Shown: positions 51,435-62,964 of the stretch, one piece after another
Numbering within the stretch: the stretch's first letter is position 1
How the letters are laid out: each line of letters begins with the position of its first letter
Source of the DNA: Atherinomorus stipes
Lineage: Eukaryota; Chordata; Actinopteri; Atheriniformes; Atherinidae
Assembly (NCBI GenBank): GCA_023101725.1
Contig: JALJCO010013654.1
Location: 1,842,501-1,906,500, forward strand
DNA length: 64,000 nucleotides
Reading direction: 5' to 3'
Notes under the pieces: model-generated
What the model was told of the DNA's origin: nothing
The model's database searches: none
The model's input: the letters and a program-made list of their open reading frames with translations, nothing else
Position numbers and translations under genes: made by a program

Positions 51435-52978
51435 TCACTGTTGGATGAGTTTGCTGAGTCGAAGCTGAATATTGAGCAGAGTCTTCTCTAAAGTAGAAAA
51501 CTGCCTCTCCAGGTGGTCTGCCATGTGCCCTCGGCCATCTATATCATCCCTTGTATTGGAAAGGAGCTCCTTCAAGCTGAAAAGGATGAGAAAACCACAA
51601 ACAGATAAGTCAGCCTCAATAAGAGTTTTATTTGTTCATGTTCCCTCCCCATCTAATAAAGGGAAAACATGGAGTTGAATGCTAACGTAGAGCCAGAGCC
51701 TCGCCTCTGCCAGATGTCCAGACAGATGACTGTTGGAAAATACATGAAATGACTCGGCTTGTCTGGAAGTTTTGTGTTACTTTGAGGCCAAACAAGCAAT
51801 AATGATCCAGGTTTTCACGAGTCTCTTACTAATAGCAATTTACAGCCAGCTGGAAAGACTGCTGGTTAAGGTCTCTGATCTTTGCACAGTGCTTCAGATT
51901 AAGTGTGCATGTCAGCACAGAAATGACAACGCACTGGTGAGTGTATACTGCCGTGTCATATCAGAAAATTATGGATAATTAGTCATATTGCTTATGCTGA
52001 GTCACAGCCCTATTTATTTTGTATTTCAGGAACTTTTTATTGACTTTTTTTTTTTTTTCAAATTTAAGGAATCCCATGCTGTCAGTTACCATATAGTTAA
52101 TGGCATATACAAGGATATAACCTTTACCAGAGTGATTTTTCAGCCTCTGTTGTTGGGTTTTATGTGACTGAGAATATAGGCTTACATGAGACAATTTTAA
52201 GAAGAACAAAATAAGCTTTTCTACCAAATCTCTAGCATTATCACTGCGAAATTTCCTCTTGTGTGAAGTATTGAAGATTTGCAAAGATCTTCAGATGAGC
52301 CACAGAGCAACATATACTCATATGAAGAATAAGATTTTATAAAAGAGGATAAACAATGTTAATGACTGAACTGCTTATGGTATCTGTTGGGTTTTCTTAC
52401 ACAGTCCTAATAAAGAAATAAAGTCCTCACCTTGTGAGAACCCCTTGCTCCTTCCCTTCTTTCCTCCTCTCCTTCAGAGAGACAAACACAGTCTCCATGG
52501 TTTGCATTGTTTCTACCACACTCTGGTGGTCTGAGCGAATCCCCTGCACCTCCTCTCTGGCTTGGTGGTTATAAGAGATCCCCTCCTCCTCAACCCCGCT
52601 GGAAGTGGACACAGCCTGCAAGGCAGCTCTGTTCTGCAGGACGAGCAACCGGGACTTGGCAAACTCCTCTGGTCCTGCTATGTTTTCCCAGCAGATCGGA
52701 GGGGATGGTGGCAGCCAGAAACGCTGTGTGCAGTTGACTTGTTTTTCTGGGGACTCTGTTACAAAAGGGCTGTCACCAGGGAAGCTTTGCAGCAAATGCA
52801 GAAGAGATGATCCAGAGCCCCATTCCCAATCCTCAAGTTCTGGTTCCCCTGATGCTTGTTCAGAAGGGAAAGTAGGAAGAGGACTTGCTGGTCCTGAGTC
52901 CTCTGCCGGGGAACAGATAACAGGCAGAAAGCAGCAGGATAAGCAGAGCCAGGCCCTGCTCACAGTCCAGCAGAGCAT
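51435..52978 (-). CDS. Unrecognised small secreted protein with a C-terminal coiled coil
   Basis: Coding exons are 52978-52431 and 51576-51435, totalling 690 nt (229 residues). The start MLCWTVSRAWLCLSCCFLPV is a clear signal peptide, with cleavage likely near residue 22-24. A Pro/Glu/Ser-rich acidic segment follows, then a possible folded part (QVNCTQRFWLPPSPPICWEN) with one N-glycosylation sequon (NCT). The rest (residues about 110-229) is Gln/Glu/Leu-rich with heptad-like spacing, including MQTMETVFVSLKERRKEG and LERQFSTLEKTLLNIQLRL, so it is probably a coiled coil. The splice is phase 2 with GT-AG borders and a polypyrimidine tract. An upstream non-coding exon (donor after 53621) and TATA-like box fit a real gene. 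I do not recognise the family. It is tail-to-tail with chrac1. Confidence 0.78.
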
Positions 52979-53618
52979 CTCCAAACAGGCTTAAACAGAT
53001 CACACATGGTTAGATTAGTTGGCATAATGACAAACAACCTTGAATTTTTTTTGTTTTCTGACATAAAACTGAGGTTGAGTTCTTTCACAGAAAAATATAT
53101 CCTTTTTAGTGTAAATCTTTTTAAATACACAGTTCCATCATTTCCATATTTTTTTTTAATATAAACTGTGTTTGAAGAACCAACTCAGACCTTCTTGACC
53201 AATCATTTTCTTTTGTTAAACAAGAAATGACATGAAAAATAAAGTGAGACTACAACGTATTTACCTAAAACAGATGATGTCATGTACAGTAGGTACAGAG
53301 AGGAACAAAGAACAATACCTAAAAGCAATACTTTGGTGCCACATACTTAGTATTCAACATGTACGCCGAAAACTAGTAAAATATTATAGCATTTACGAAA
53401 AACATGGTATGCATTCGTGTTTAATTTGTACCAAGAGTTTAATTTAAATTGTGGCTACGTGTTTGGCAGGAAAAACCTGCAACGAAAGCTGCTAAGAAAG
53501 TCAGGCGTTTCAGCCTAATAAACAAGCCTTTACATGATTCTCAATAGTGGTGAAGAACTAACGTTTTTGTCGCGTCTATTTAAAAAAAATAAACAAACAA
53601 ACAAAACAAAAAAAACTT

Positions 53619-53735
53619 ACCTTGCAGAGAAACAACGACGACAGAGCAGTCCGTGTGTGTTTCTATGTGTTTGAGCGCGTGAATACGTGCGCGTGCAGCG
53701 GCGGAAAAAATGAGTCGACAGCAGCCTTTTAAATA
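53619..53735 (-). promoter_or_regulatory. TATA-like box and 5' non-coding exon of the secreted-protein gene
   Basis: On the minus strand a TATTTAAAAG box (53735-53726) precedes about 80 bp ending at a strong donor GCAAG|GTAAG (cut at 53621/53620). An acceptor TTTAAG ends at 52990, 12 bp before the ATG. The start site itself is inferred. Confidence 0.5.
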
Positions 53736-53739
53736 CAAT

Positions 53740-55300
53740 CTGAATCACTTTTCTCCGGTCGCAGCAAATCCAGGAGCCAGGTTTTCCCTTCAGAGTCCGC
53801 AGAGGGAAAGATGAGACTCAACGTCGTGTTTAAAAGTGCAAATGCCTTTGGGCAAAGATTTTCTGCAACTTATGCTTAAAGTGCTCTATCAACTGAACTC
53901 AGTGTTGGTATTAACTTCAGCTAGTAAGCTAAGTTTATATTTTCTTCCTTTCTCTTTTCTTCTCTTCTTGTGAATGAAAGGGCAGGAGGTTGTGTGATGC
54001 TCCTGGTATTTATTAGGCGTTTTACAATGTCCTTAACAGGAAGAGCTACAGGCTCAAATATGGGCTTTCTGTGTTTTAATATTCTAATTTACCATGCAAT
54101 CTTGCCTGCACACAGAACAAGTTGTTTTCCATCACTGACTTCAACATGATTATCATTGTTCATTTATGTTTAAAAGCAAAAGCTTTTTTTTTTCCTTTTT
54201 TGTAAAGATACTAAAACTGTCCAAAAGCTGTGGAAGTTGTTAGTAATGCAGACCATCTGTGTATTTTAAGCCTTTTGTTGGCCAGGAAATGAATTAATCT
54301 TGTCTGAGGTTTACACTCTGACATAAGCAACAAGGAATGGGACATATTTTGGCACAAACAAGTGAGGGTGTTGTAATCAGATAGGCAGTGACATGAGGCA
54401 CACAAGACCAACCTCTGAGACTGAATGTGTTTGAGGATGAAATGTCAAACTTTATCTTTGCAAACTGCCAATATGAGACTGTTATTCTTTCTGGCCTGGA
54501 AATCTCCTTCAGGAAAAAAAGTAAGCTTAACCTGGAAGTTTGATAAACTGTCCCTGAAAAAGTTTACTCTTTCAAAACTTCCCAGTACCACTGACTTATT
54601 ATTTAAATAGGATTTTGCCCCTCTATTTTTTTCGTTTTACCTTTATTCATACAGGTAGTCCCATTGAGGCATGCAGACTCCTCTACAAGAGAGACCTGTT
54701 AACCTAGCATGCATGTCTTTGTCTTATGTTGCTCCTCCTGCTTCAGCCACTGGCAGTATAATGTGGACAGTTTCTGTTTCGAAACACCAAATATTTTAGT
54801 CCTGCATGGGTCAAATCTTATACTATTATCTTCAGGAGGCACATCAGGAAAAGTTCTTATCTATGCATGTCTTCTCAATCTGTAGTTCCAGTCCCTGACC
54901 TCCCTAAGAGGTCCCCAAAGTGTACAGGGGTCAACAAGGTTTTGCCTGTACAGAGCCTGCGTGATTCAGACTAGAATAGACTCAGCTAATAAATTGTGAC
55001 AAGAAGCAAGCTGATGAAAGCATAAATTTTCAGATCTAAACCTGTCCTCTTGTACAAAATAGAGTGGCTTGCTTGTGATTAGATCCCCCAACTTATGGGT
55101 GACAATGACAACCTGTGTCTTATAACATAAGTTATTTTATTAAAGCCTAAAGTTGCTTTTACATATCAATTTTGGACAATGTCAGAAGTAACAGATGTGG
55201 ACATTTTCTGTAGATTCTCTTCTAGACATGCAGCCTAGAATGGGAAAACATCTACATTAGACATATTTCACTTGTAAGGAAAGAAGTGGGATGTCTAGAG
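53740..55300. other. Intergenic region
   Basis: I see no gene. Near 54640-54712 a phrase (ACAGGTAGTCCCATTGAGG ... ACAAGAGAGACCTG) resembles a dispersed fish repeat. The remainder is AT-rich unique-looking sequence. Confidence 0.4.
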
Positions 55301-55878
55301 CAGAGATCTTCAAAATTTTTCAGGCCAAGGTCCACCAAACAATTGGAGAGATGGAGAAGGGACCATCATACAGCTGGATGGCACACGTATTGCAAGCTTT
55401 CATATGAATGCTATCTTTGTTTGGCTCAGAGAAATTATCAGTGAGATATGGTAACTCCAGACTTCAGAATTATCTCTACATTTTCATTTGCTGTTACTCT
55501 TCTCACTTCTCTTTCAACATCAGCAGCAGGTGCCCCCTCACACTTTCACCTGGGGCTTCTGAGGTGGAGGGTACATCTCATGTGCTTATGGAGTTTTTTA
55601 AGTTACAAAATAATCAGTTTTTGACCATTTTCATACAATTGGCATCAGTTGGCCAATAACAGGGAGCCTGTCAGAGCCAGCTTGCAGTATGTGGCCTTGT
55701 GATTGGCACAGAAGTGACAACAGGGTCCACCTGTTTGTGTGCCTTGTGTCAAGGAGACTTGAGGGGACAGGTCTAGGTTTATCTTGAGGTGTGAGTGAGA
55801 CAGTGCCCAGCTTCGGACAGCTTTCAGGATCCCCTGCAGACCACCAGGGTTTTACAGACGCCCTTTTGAAGACCTCTG
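55301..55878. mobile_element. 578-bp hAT-type non-autonomous transposon
   Basis: The left end CAGAGATCTTCAAAA and the reverse complement of the right end CAGAGGTCTTCAAAA differ at one position. The flanking 8-bp duplication is GTCTAGAG (55293-55300) and GCCTAGAG (55879-55886), 7 of 8 identical. No transposase ORF is present. Confidence 0.8.
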
Positions 55879-55886
55879 GCCTAGAG

Positions 55887-57167
55887 AAGAGAGGACTCAT
55901 GCAGCTAATTTGGTAATAATTATTACAGTCTCTTCCCATGCCTTGATTTTTTCTGCTAATTTTGGTGAGACTCTTTTTTTACTTATTTATTTTTTTCAAT
56001 TTTTTAGTAAAATTGCTTTCACCCTTTGATGATTGTGTCCTTCAGACACAAGTCACTGCATGTTAGAAAAGGCACTGACATGTTCTCTGTCTTGCAATGA
56101 ATGTTCAGACATGGCTGATATTGTCCCTCTTCACCCACTTTGGACTTGACTAGTAATATCAGTTTGGTTAATTTTTCTTCTTCTATCATTTTACACAACT
56201 TGTCCTCAGACTGAGTAGATTGACAGCATGTGCAAGACTAAAGTAAATGTAAATGGGTGAGGAATGTATTTAATACCATAGCCTTTATCATGGTTTTATT
56301 CCTATAAAAGGAATCATCTGAATTTAATGTCTTTTAAAGACACAGAATTCTCTTTTCAGAATGAGAGGGTCCCTTCAACAGAGGTTTCACCCTAGACTGT
56401 TCATGTTTACATTTTTCTTCCAAAACTTAATCAAATAAGTCAAACTCTTAGCTCTTTATACATCTCAGAAACAGAAGAGCTCTTGACTTTCAACAATTTT
56501 GATATAGATTAATTCAGATTTATCTATGCCAGTTTGCTTTTGGTTTTCAACTGTGGTCATTTCCAGAGGTTGTTTCCATTCTATACTGGTGAATTTATGG
56601 GGAAAAAAACCGTCATTATTTAATTCCCCAAATAACTAAGGTAGAACAAGTACAACGATTCCAAATCTGCTGGATTTTTGCAGAAGTCTTAATACCAAAA
56701 TAGGAATTGCAACAATCTAACACACAGCCTTGTAAACGCTCAGTATCATCCAGTAAAGTCAATTTTGTTTAAATCAACAAGTTTAAAAATGCACAAGCAT
56801 CATGAAAAAAACAAAACAACAAAACAATTTTTTCTCCACTCTACTTCATGGAGATGTCAAAAGACTAAAGTGTCAACGTTTAAGTTTATACATCCTTATT
56901 ACCTGAAACTGAAGAAGGGAATTAAGAAATTCAGACTGAACTCATCTCTTTCTGCTCACTATGAAGCAAATTTCTATTCACATAAACAGATAAATGCACA
57001 ATAAACGAGAAAAATGACCAATTAAAAAACAATCAAAGGCTGGAAGCTTATAGAGCCATGCACAAATAGCTTATAAGGAACAATAGACTGCCTAAAAGTA
57101 AGTCTGTAGGACATAATGATAATTTATTCCACTATAAAAGACCCATGCTAATCTGATGTCCTTTTTG
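55887..57167. other. Intergenic region upstream of pip4p2
   Basis: AT-rich sequence with no recognised exon. A 79-residue lysine/serine-rich ORF at 56765-57004 has no family features. Confidence 0.4.
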
Positions 57168-57269
57168 GTATTAATGTTGGATAAAGACCAAAGATGCAAA
57201 TTTGCATCTTTGGTCTTAATCCAACATTAATACTAAGCAGATCTGTCAGTTTGACAGATCTGCTTAGTA
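57168..57269. repeat. Two abutting near-perfect palindromes
   Basis: Palindrome A (57168-57233, 66 bp) is centred on AAATTT with a single mismatched pair. Its inner arm is GACCAAAGATGCAAA. Palindrome B (57231-57269, 39 bp) has arms ACTAAGCAGATCTGTCA and TGACAGATCTGCTTAGT around a GTT loop. The two share three bases. They lie about 470 bp upstream of the pip4p2 start codon. Confidence 0.9.
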
Positions 57270-57539
57270 ATCCTACACTGACATCTAGTGGTAACGTGTG
57301 AAAACTGCTTTTTTTTAAAGCCATCGAGCCCTCATCTGTAAAATACTGAAATTTGATCTAGTTTTGATTCAAATCAAGGATTTTTTTTATTAAAGTATAA
57401 TTGAAATTTCCACTTAAACTCAAGCGTCTCTGCGTCCATGTCTAGAGGCTACACTGCACTTATACGTGACATTTTTAGACGTGTGCAGACAAATTTCCAG
57501 CACTTATCACGCTGCGTTTGGCCCCACATATGAGCACTG

Positions 57540-57740
57540 CCCATGCCTAGGGCTGTGCACGTCTGAGGGGGGGCGGGGAGCACCGAGGAGCTCCTCCTTC
57601 TCCTGGCTGCCGTCGTCACCGCGGCTGCTGCTGGACCGGAGCAACTCAGTACCAACAACCACAGCAGCTGGCTGCCCCTCCGTGCTGCGGGAAGACTCGG
57701 TGCAGCCAGGAGCCTCCCGTCATTTGTCACGGTGAACGAC
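57540..57740 (+). promoter_or_regulatory. GC-rich 5' flank / 5' UTR of pip4p2
   Basis: The 200 bp before the ATG are markedly richer in G+C and CpG than anything nearby (for example CCGTCGTCACCGCGGC), consistent with a CpG-island promoter. No TATA box is seen. Confidence 0.5.
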
Positions 57741-57846
57741 ATGGCCTCCGACGGCATGGACGAGCGATCTCCGTTGCTGTCGGGCCCCAACTCCGAGAAT
57801 GTGACCCCCACTGCTCCCCCGTACCTGCAGGATCCAAGTCCCCGAG
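57741..57846 (+). CDS. pip4p2: Type 2 phosphatidylinositol 4,5-bisphosphate 4-phosphatase (TMEM55A), exon 1 only
   Basis: The exon encodes [20 protein letters not shown] and then [15 protein letters not shown], ending at a donor CCCCGAG|GTAAAC. It matches the N terminus of PIP4P2 ([20 protein letters not shown]...), including the ERSPLL acidic-dileucine lysosomal sorting motif. The enzyme removes the 4-phosphate of PI(4,5)P2 on late endosomes/lysosomes. The paralogue PIP4P1 is less similar here. Later exons (CX5R motif, two membrane helices) are not in the window, so intron 1 is at least 6.1 kb. Confidence 0.9.
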
Positions 57847-60800
57847 GTAAACACACGGCGTATGCGTGGAGCCCCGCTGCCTGCATGATGAATCATTTTT
57901 TTAAGGGCGTATCGAGTTTGTGCAAGTGCGTAAATAAAACCGCAGTAAGGAAAGGCAAGGGCATCGATGGGAAATCCAACGGCAGCTGACAAAAAGGTGG
58001 AGCTTGCACTGTGAGAACTGGAGCAGTGGGTTAGAGAAGAGGGGCCTACAATAACACCAACCAGGCTTTAGAAATGCTTACATCACGACAGACTGGGGCC
58101 CGAGATGTTTTGGTTGCTTATATATGTATAAAAAAAACGATGTGAAGAAATTATTCCAGTCCTAGGTAGATTTGGGCGATTATGTTATCTGTTGATGGAC
58201 GGAGAGTTGGGTTCACTGCAGATGGAAGCATGCGAGCAGCCTTTTGTCCCAGATACAAATCAACAAAATGCCAAGATGTGGCTTTTCTTCCTCTTTTTCA
58301 TTTTTATTTTGTAAAGATCAATAGCATTAACCTGATTGAAATACTTGGTAATAGTAGCTTCAGTTTGCTTGCTTGCATGGGAATGGGACTGCAAACTCAT
58401 GTTTGAGCTCAATTTTCCACAGGCAGTTTGAACATTTCAGCATAATTTCCATCTTTCACTCAGTTGAGAACCTAAACATCTTTGTGAATATTTTGCACAG
58501 TAAACAGCTGAATCTAGGTTACTGTACTGTGATGCATGCAGCATGACCCAGACAATCACAGCTCTCAACTCCTCCATCGGCTCAATATGCACTGATGACC
58601 TTTGCACTGAATTTTGTCTAAGTGTATTTAAATTTCATGTTGCATTGGTGAAAAATCCACTCTAAAGCTTGAGACGTACAAAATCAAACATGAGCACATT
58701 CGTTTATGCTTTGCTGGCATTAGATTCTTCTTAAGGCTTTCCTCTCATCCCAGAAAAGTTTCCTAGATTTGTTTCTGCATAAACATCCAGATCAGATCCA
58801 ACAGAAAAAATGGTCTAATCTTGCAAAATTCATATTTCACCATTGGATTAATCAGAAAAACGTTACTGCTATGAATGTATGAAAAGCCAACCAGTTTGTA
58901 CTGGAGTGACAGCGTGAAGCCTGAATGAATGTCAGTCTATTCCATGACACACTTTTCCCTCCTTCCTTGCTGCAGTCTGGATTATTGGCTAATTCCAGTT
59001 TAGGTTTGTTGCTCCACAATCAGCCAGTTTGTAAAATGGATTAATTTGAGCCAAAGTCGTTTAAACCATGACGTTCTCTTATAACGCAAAGTCTGTGATG
59101 ACTAATAATCAGCTCCATTTAGGTTGAAAGAGAGTCACGTGCAGCGTTTACATATGATTTTCCTTAAAATCATCTTAACAAAATCGTTTTAAAAATATTT
59201 AATTCAGCAAGCACAGATTTGATGTTTACTGTGTTTTCCTCCAGTGAACATATCCATTTTGGAGAAGGGTGGAAATGAGTGATCTAATTTATACCTGGAT
59301 GACTGGACAAATCTTGTATTTGCTTTTGATTTTGCCCTTTCATATTTTTGTAGCTGAATGGCAAAACAAGTCAACTGTAGCAAAAGCAGACAGTAAACGT
59401 TCCTAAATTTGACAGACATGAGTGTTTGTTTTATTTTTCACTTTAATGTGATGGTTTGCTTACTTTCTTTAGAAAATATGCTTTTTGTTCAGCTTGAAAA
59501 TTTGAGATGGTAACAAATTATTGGGGGACAGTTGTCTGGGTGTTGTCAAGAAGCTGTCACAAATTAATCTTTTGCCTAATTGTGACAATACAGTTTTTAA
59601 AAAAGCTTTAGTCTGTTCATAATCTGCCTTTATTCTTTTCAACAAACCTTTATGAAAAATTTAGCTGATTGTGACGGACATAGTATCCAAACACACAGCA
59701 TAAAAACCACATAGCAACTGTGTCATTAAACATTGAAGCCTCATTGTGGCTTTTGGTGTACTGAGTTTCAGTAAGCTGAATTGAAGCTACAGTGATGGAT
59801 CTGTTGAAAATGCCAAGACACTTTTCTTATCCATTGGCTAGCTAGCCACCATGGCACTCAGTAAGGCCACATCCTTAATAATTTATAGCTAAAAGCATTA
59901 ATATTTTCTACAGAGAGGTGAGCTTTATGAAATTAAATTCTACGTCCTACACCACAGAAATGAAAGAGAAAATAGACCAAAACTGCTTTTTGTACAGTAT
60001 TTCCACTGTAAAGTTGAGCATTTTAACCAACATGACTCTGCCTCAAGTGGCCAATTAAGGAACTGCAGTTTCTCGGTGTTCTGGGATGGCTTAATTTTTC
60101 AGCCCGGGATGCTGCCTCTTGATCCAGACCTTATTTCTTCTCCATGTTGTTGAACTCCACTCTAAAAACTGTTAATTAATTGATGAGCTACACAGCTGTG
60201 CCAGGATAGATGTTCTGTCTTTATTGGGTTTTTTTTTGTTTTTTTTTTAAATATGTGAATAACATGGTAATTAATTAACCCAAACCCTAGTTCACACTAG
60301 CATTGTACTATTCTAGGAAAAGATTGGCAAGTTTGAAATGAAATGCTAACTGGATGCTAGCACTGTTCTATGTATGTTTTGCTAACACATTTTTTGAGCA
60401 TAGGCTGAGAGTATCTTTTTGTTGAATACATCCTCCTTTCTTTGTCTTTGTGTGTGCTTAAAACAGTTGTTGTCAATGCTGAAAGAGCAACTTATAAAGC
60501 AGGATGTTCTGCTATTGAGCCAGGTGTTAAATCATCTGAAGCAGTTTGCACATGTGCATTTGTTGTAGAACCAGTTGGAGTACCCTACCCTCTCTGTGAA
60601 AAAACAAAAAACCCATGTTTGATATGAACAGCCTTTTCCTGCCTCCAGCACTGACGAACTTTCTTCAAACGAGGAACAACTTCATTCATGTGGAAGTGGT
60701 CCCAAAACAAGAGCTTTCAGATTAGAGACACAGAGACATCAACATAGCAAATCCACGCTTAACATGTTTTTCTTCTAAACTTAATGGGCAGACAATCGTT

Positions 60801-60912
60801 CAACTACAGTAAGTTAAAGCTAGTGATTAAAAAAGAAGCACAAATCACAATTCCCCCAGTAAAATATTACATAATACAGTTGATTTAAAAAGGGGTCTTA
60901 TCTGGAAATTAA

Positions 60913-61308
60913 GAATGGACCAATACATCGGTCGGACAATATTTTAAGTCGATATTTGCGTTTTTTTGCTGGCATCAGCATCGGCCAATATGTCGGTGTT
61001 TTGGCCAATACCCCCACTCGACAATTTACATACTTATTTATATTTATTACAAGTATAATGTTTCTATTAAATATTTGTTTACAAGTGCACTCTTTCTTTT
61101 TTATATATTTATTTGAAGTGCTTTGTTCTTTTTATATTAAAAGAGTTGTAAAATTAGTTTTTATTGTATCCTTAATTATATTAATTTGGGAGTTAATATA
61201 AGTATCGGCCCCAAACATCGGCAGGTTGTATCGACCATCGGCTAAGGCTGATGAGAAAATATCAGTATCAGAATCAACCCTAAAAAATCTGTATCGGTCG
61301 ACCCCGAC
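60913..61308. mobile_element. Degenerate hAT-type element with TATCGG-rich ends
   Basis: Both ends are rich in ATCGGTCGAC/CATCGGTCGGAC motifs (ACATCGGTCGGACAATAT at the left, TGTATCGGTCGACCCCGACTG at the right) surrounding an AT-rich core. The style resembles the 140-bp MITE at 12701-12840. No clean duplication is visible. Confidence 0.5.
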
Positions 61309-62964
61309 TGAAAATACTGACAGATTGGATGCTATATCATAGAAAACCCAAGCACGACATCATTCAGTAGATAAACTTTATATCCCCCTGTTGCCTCAAG
61401 TAGGGAAATAATTTTACACTTCATAAATTAAATGTCGGCATTGGAAACACTCGTTCTGAGACCATATTTTACACCAGGGTGATACATGCTTGGGATTTTG
61501 CATCTGAAAGTAGTCCCCAAGAGATGACATATTTACTCCAGTTCGATTAATATTTTTTTTGCCTTTGTAAATGTTGGACTTTTTAAAAACAAGAAAGAAA
61601 AAGACACAACAACCCACAATCCCTGTTAAAAAAAAAGACCAAACAATAAAAGCAAGCAGCTGCTGTCTGCATTCCAGCTGTTCACTGAGCAGTTCTTCCC
61701 CTCAAACCACAAGTCACTGAGCTTGTCAGTGTAAGGAAAGCCGTTGTAATGGCGGCTGTAGGCCGTGGAGCTGCTGGTGGTTGTAGCAGAGCTTCTTCTC
61801 GTCTTACCTTTGGCTCCAAGCACAGCGAGTGAAAACCTATAGCTGTTGTATATCAATTTCAGACATTCATTAGGTGCACAAATCTGAGAGAGGGGCAGAG
61901 GTGAAAACAGGTCTCTCTTTAGGCTGATAACAGAGACTAAAATGCTTGTTTTGATTTAAATTAGTTTTTACTTTTGTTTAAGAAGTTCAAGTTAAAGATG
62001 AGAATAAATCTCTAGTTAACTAGATGGGGTTAGAGTTAGGATTAACAAGCAAAGTAGTTTCTTATTTTGTGTGTGTTTTGAAGAAGGCTTGGCCTGCACA
62101 CGCTTGGGAGTATCCACTCTTTGGCATGCTCTCCTTGTTTTCCCAGCCAGGGCCGTCCAAATGTGGACAGGATGTCCCATCTGTCCCTGTGGTGTCAACT
62201 CATAGAGAGTCTTTGAATCTCAGAGCCAAGCTAATTTACCTGTTGACTTGTCTCATTATCTCCTTTAGAGTCACACAAGGAGGAAAAAAATCAGTCAATT
62301 TTCAGATTAGATGGTGTCTTTTGTGTTGGCTGCTGTGATATCAGACTGATATGCAATCTCCATTATCATTTAACCCAATTTCTTTACTAACATGACTGAG
62401 CTAAAAGGTTTTCACACTTGAGATGATAGGACTTTTTTAAAATTGTTTATAAAGATAATAGATTTATCCTTCAATAAGGACATTTTCGGTGTTGCAGACA
62501 GCTCTAAATTTGCACAGCAACACAGTCTGAGATAAGAAAAACATACCAGTCTGTATTTACATATACAGTATACAAAAGAGATGAACAAAATAGTAATAAT
62601 AAATGACAGTGCAAGGGATGACAAGGCAGATTTAAATACTGTACAAAATGCTGTATAAAAAAACAGCAGTGCAGAGTGACTTGTAATAATCATATAAATA
62701 CATTAAATATGTGTATGGATGGTTGTTTATTGTGGGTGAGTGATAAGCTCTGCTGGGAGCAGGTATGGTTATGAAGTCTTTATTGGTGAACTAAACATCT
62801 GACTGATTAATACATGAAGCATTGTTCCCTGGGTTAATATGAAGATTAGAGTTAGTGCAAGTGCATACCCACTTTGGATTACATTGAAAGACTTGTGCTA
62901 CCTTAAATTGAAATTAAATAATATAACTTGTACAAATTGATATATGATTCTAATACATTAAAAA

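Noticed and set aside
60442..60627. 61-residue plus-strand ORF preceded by an AAACAG acceptor-like site
   Set aside because: It does not match the next segment of PIP4P2 or any family I recognise, and it lacks a convincing donor.
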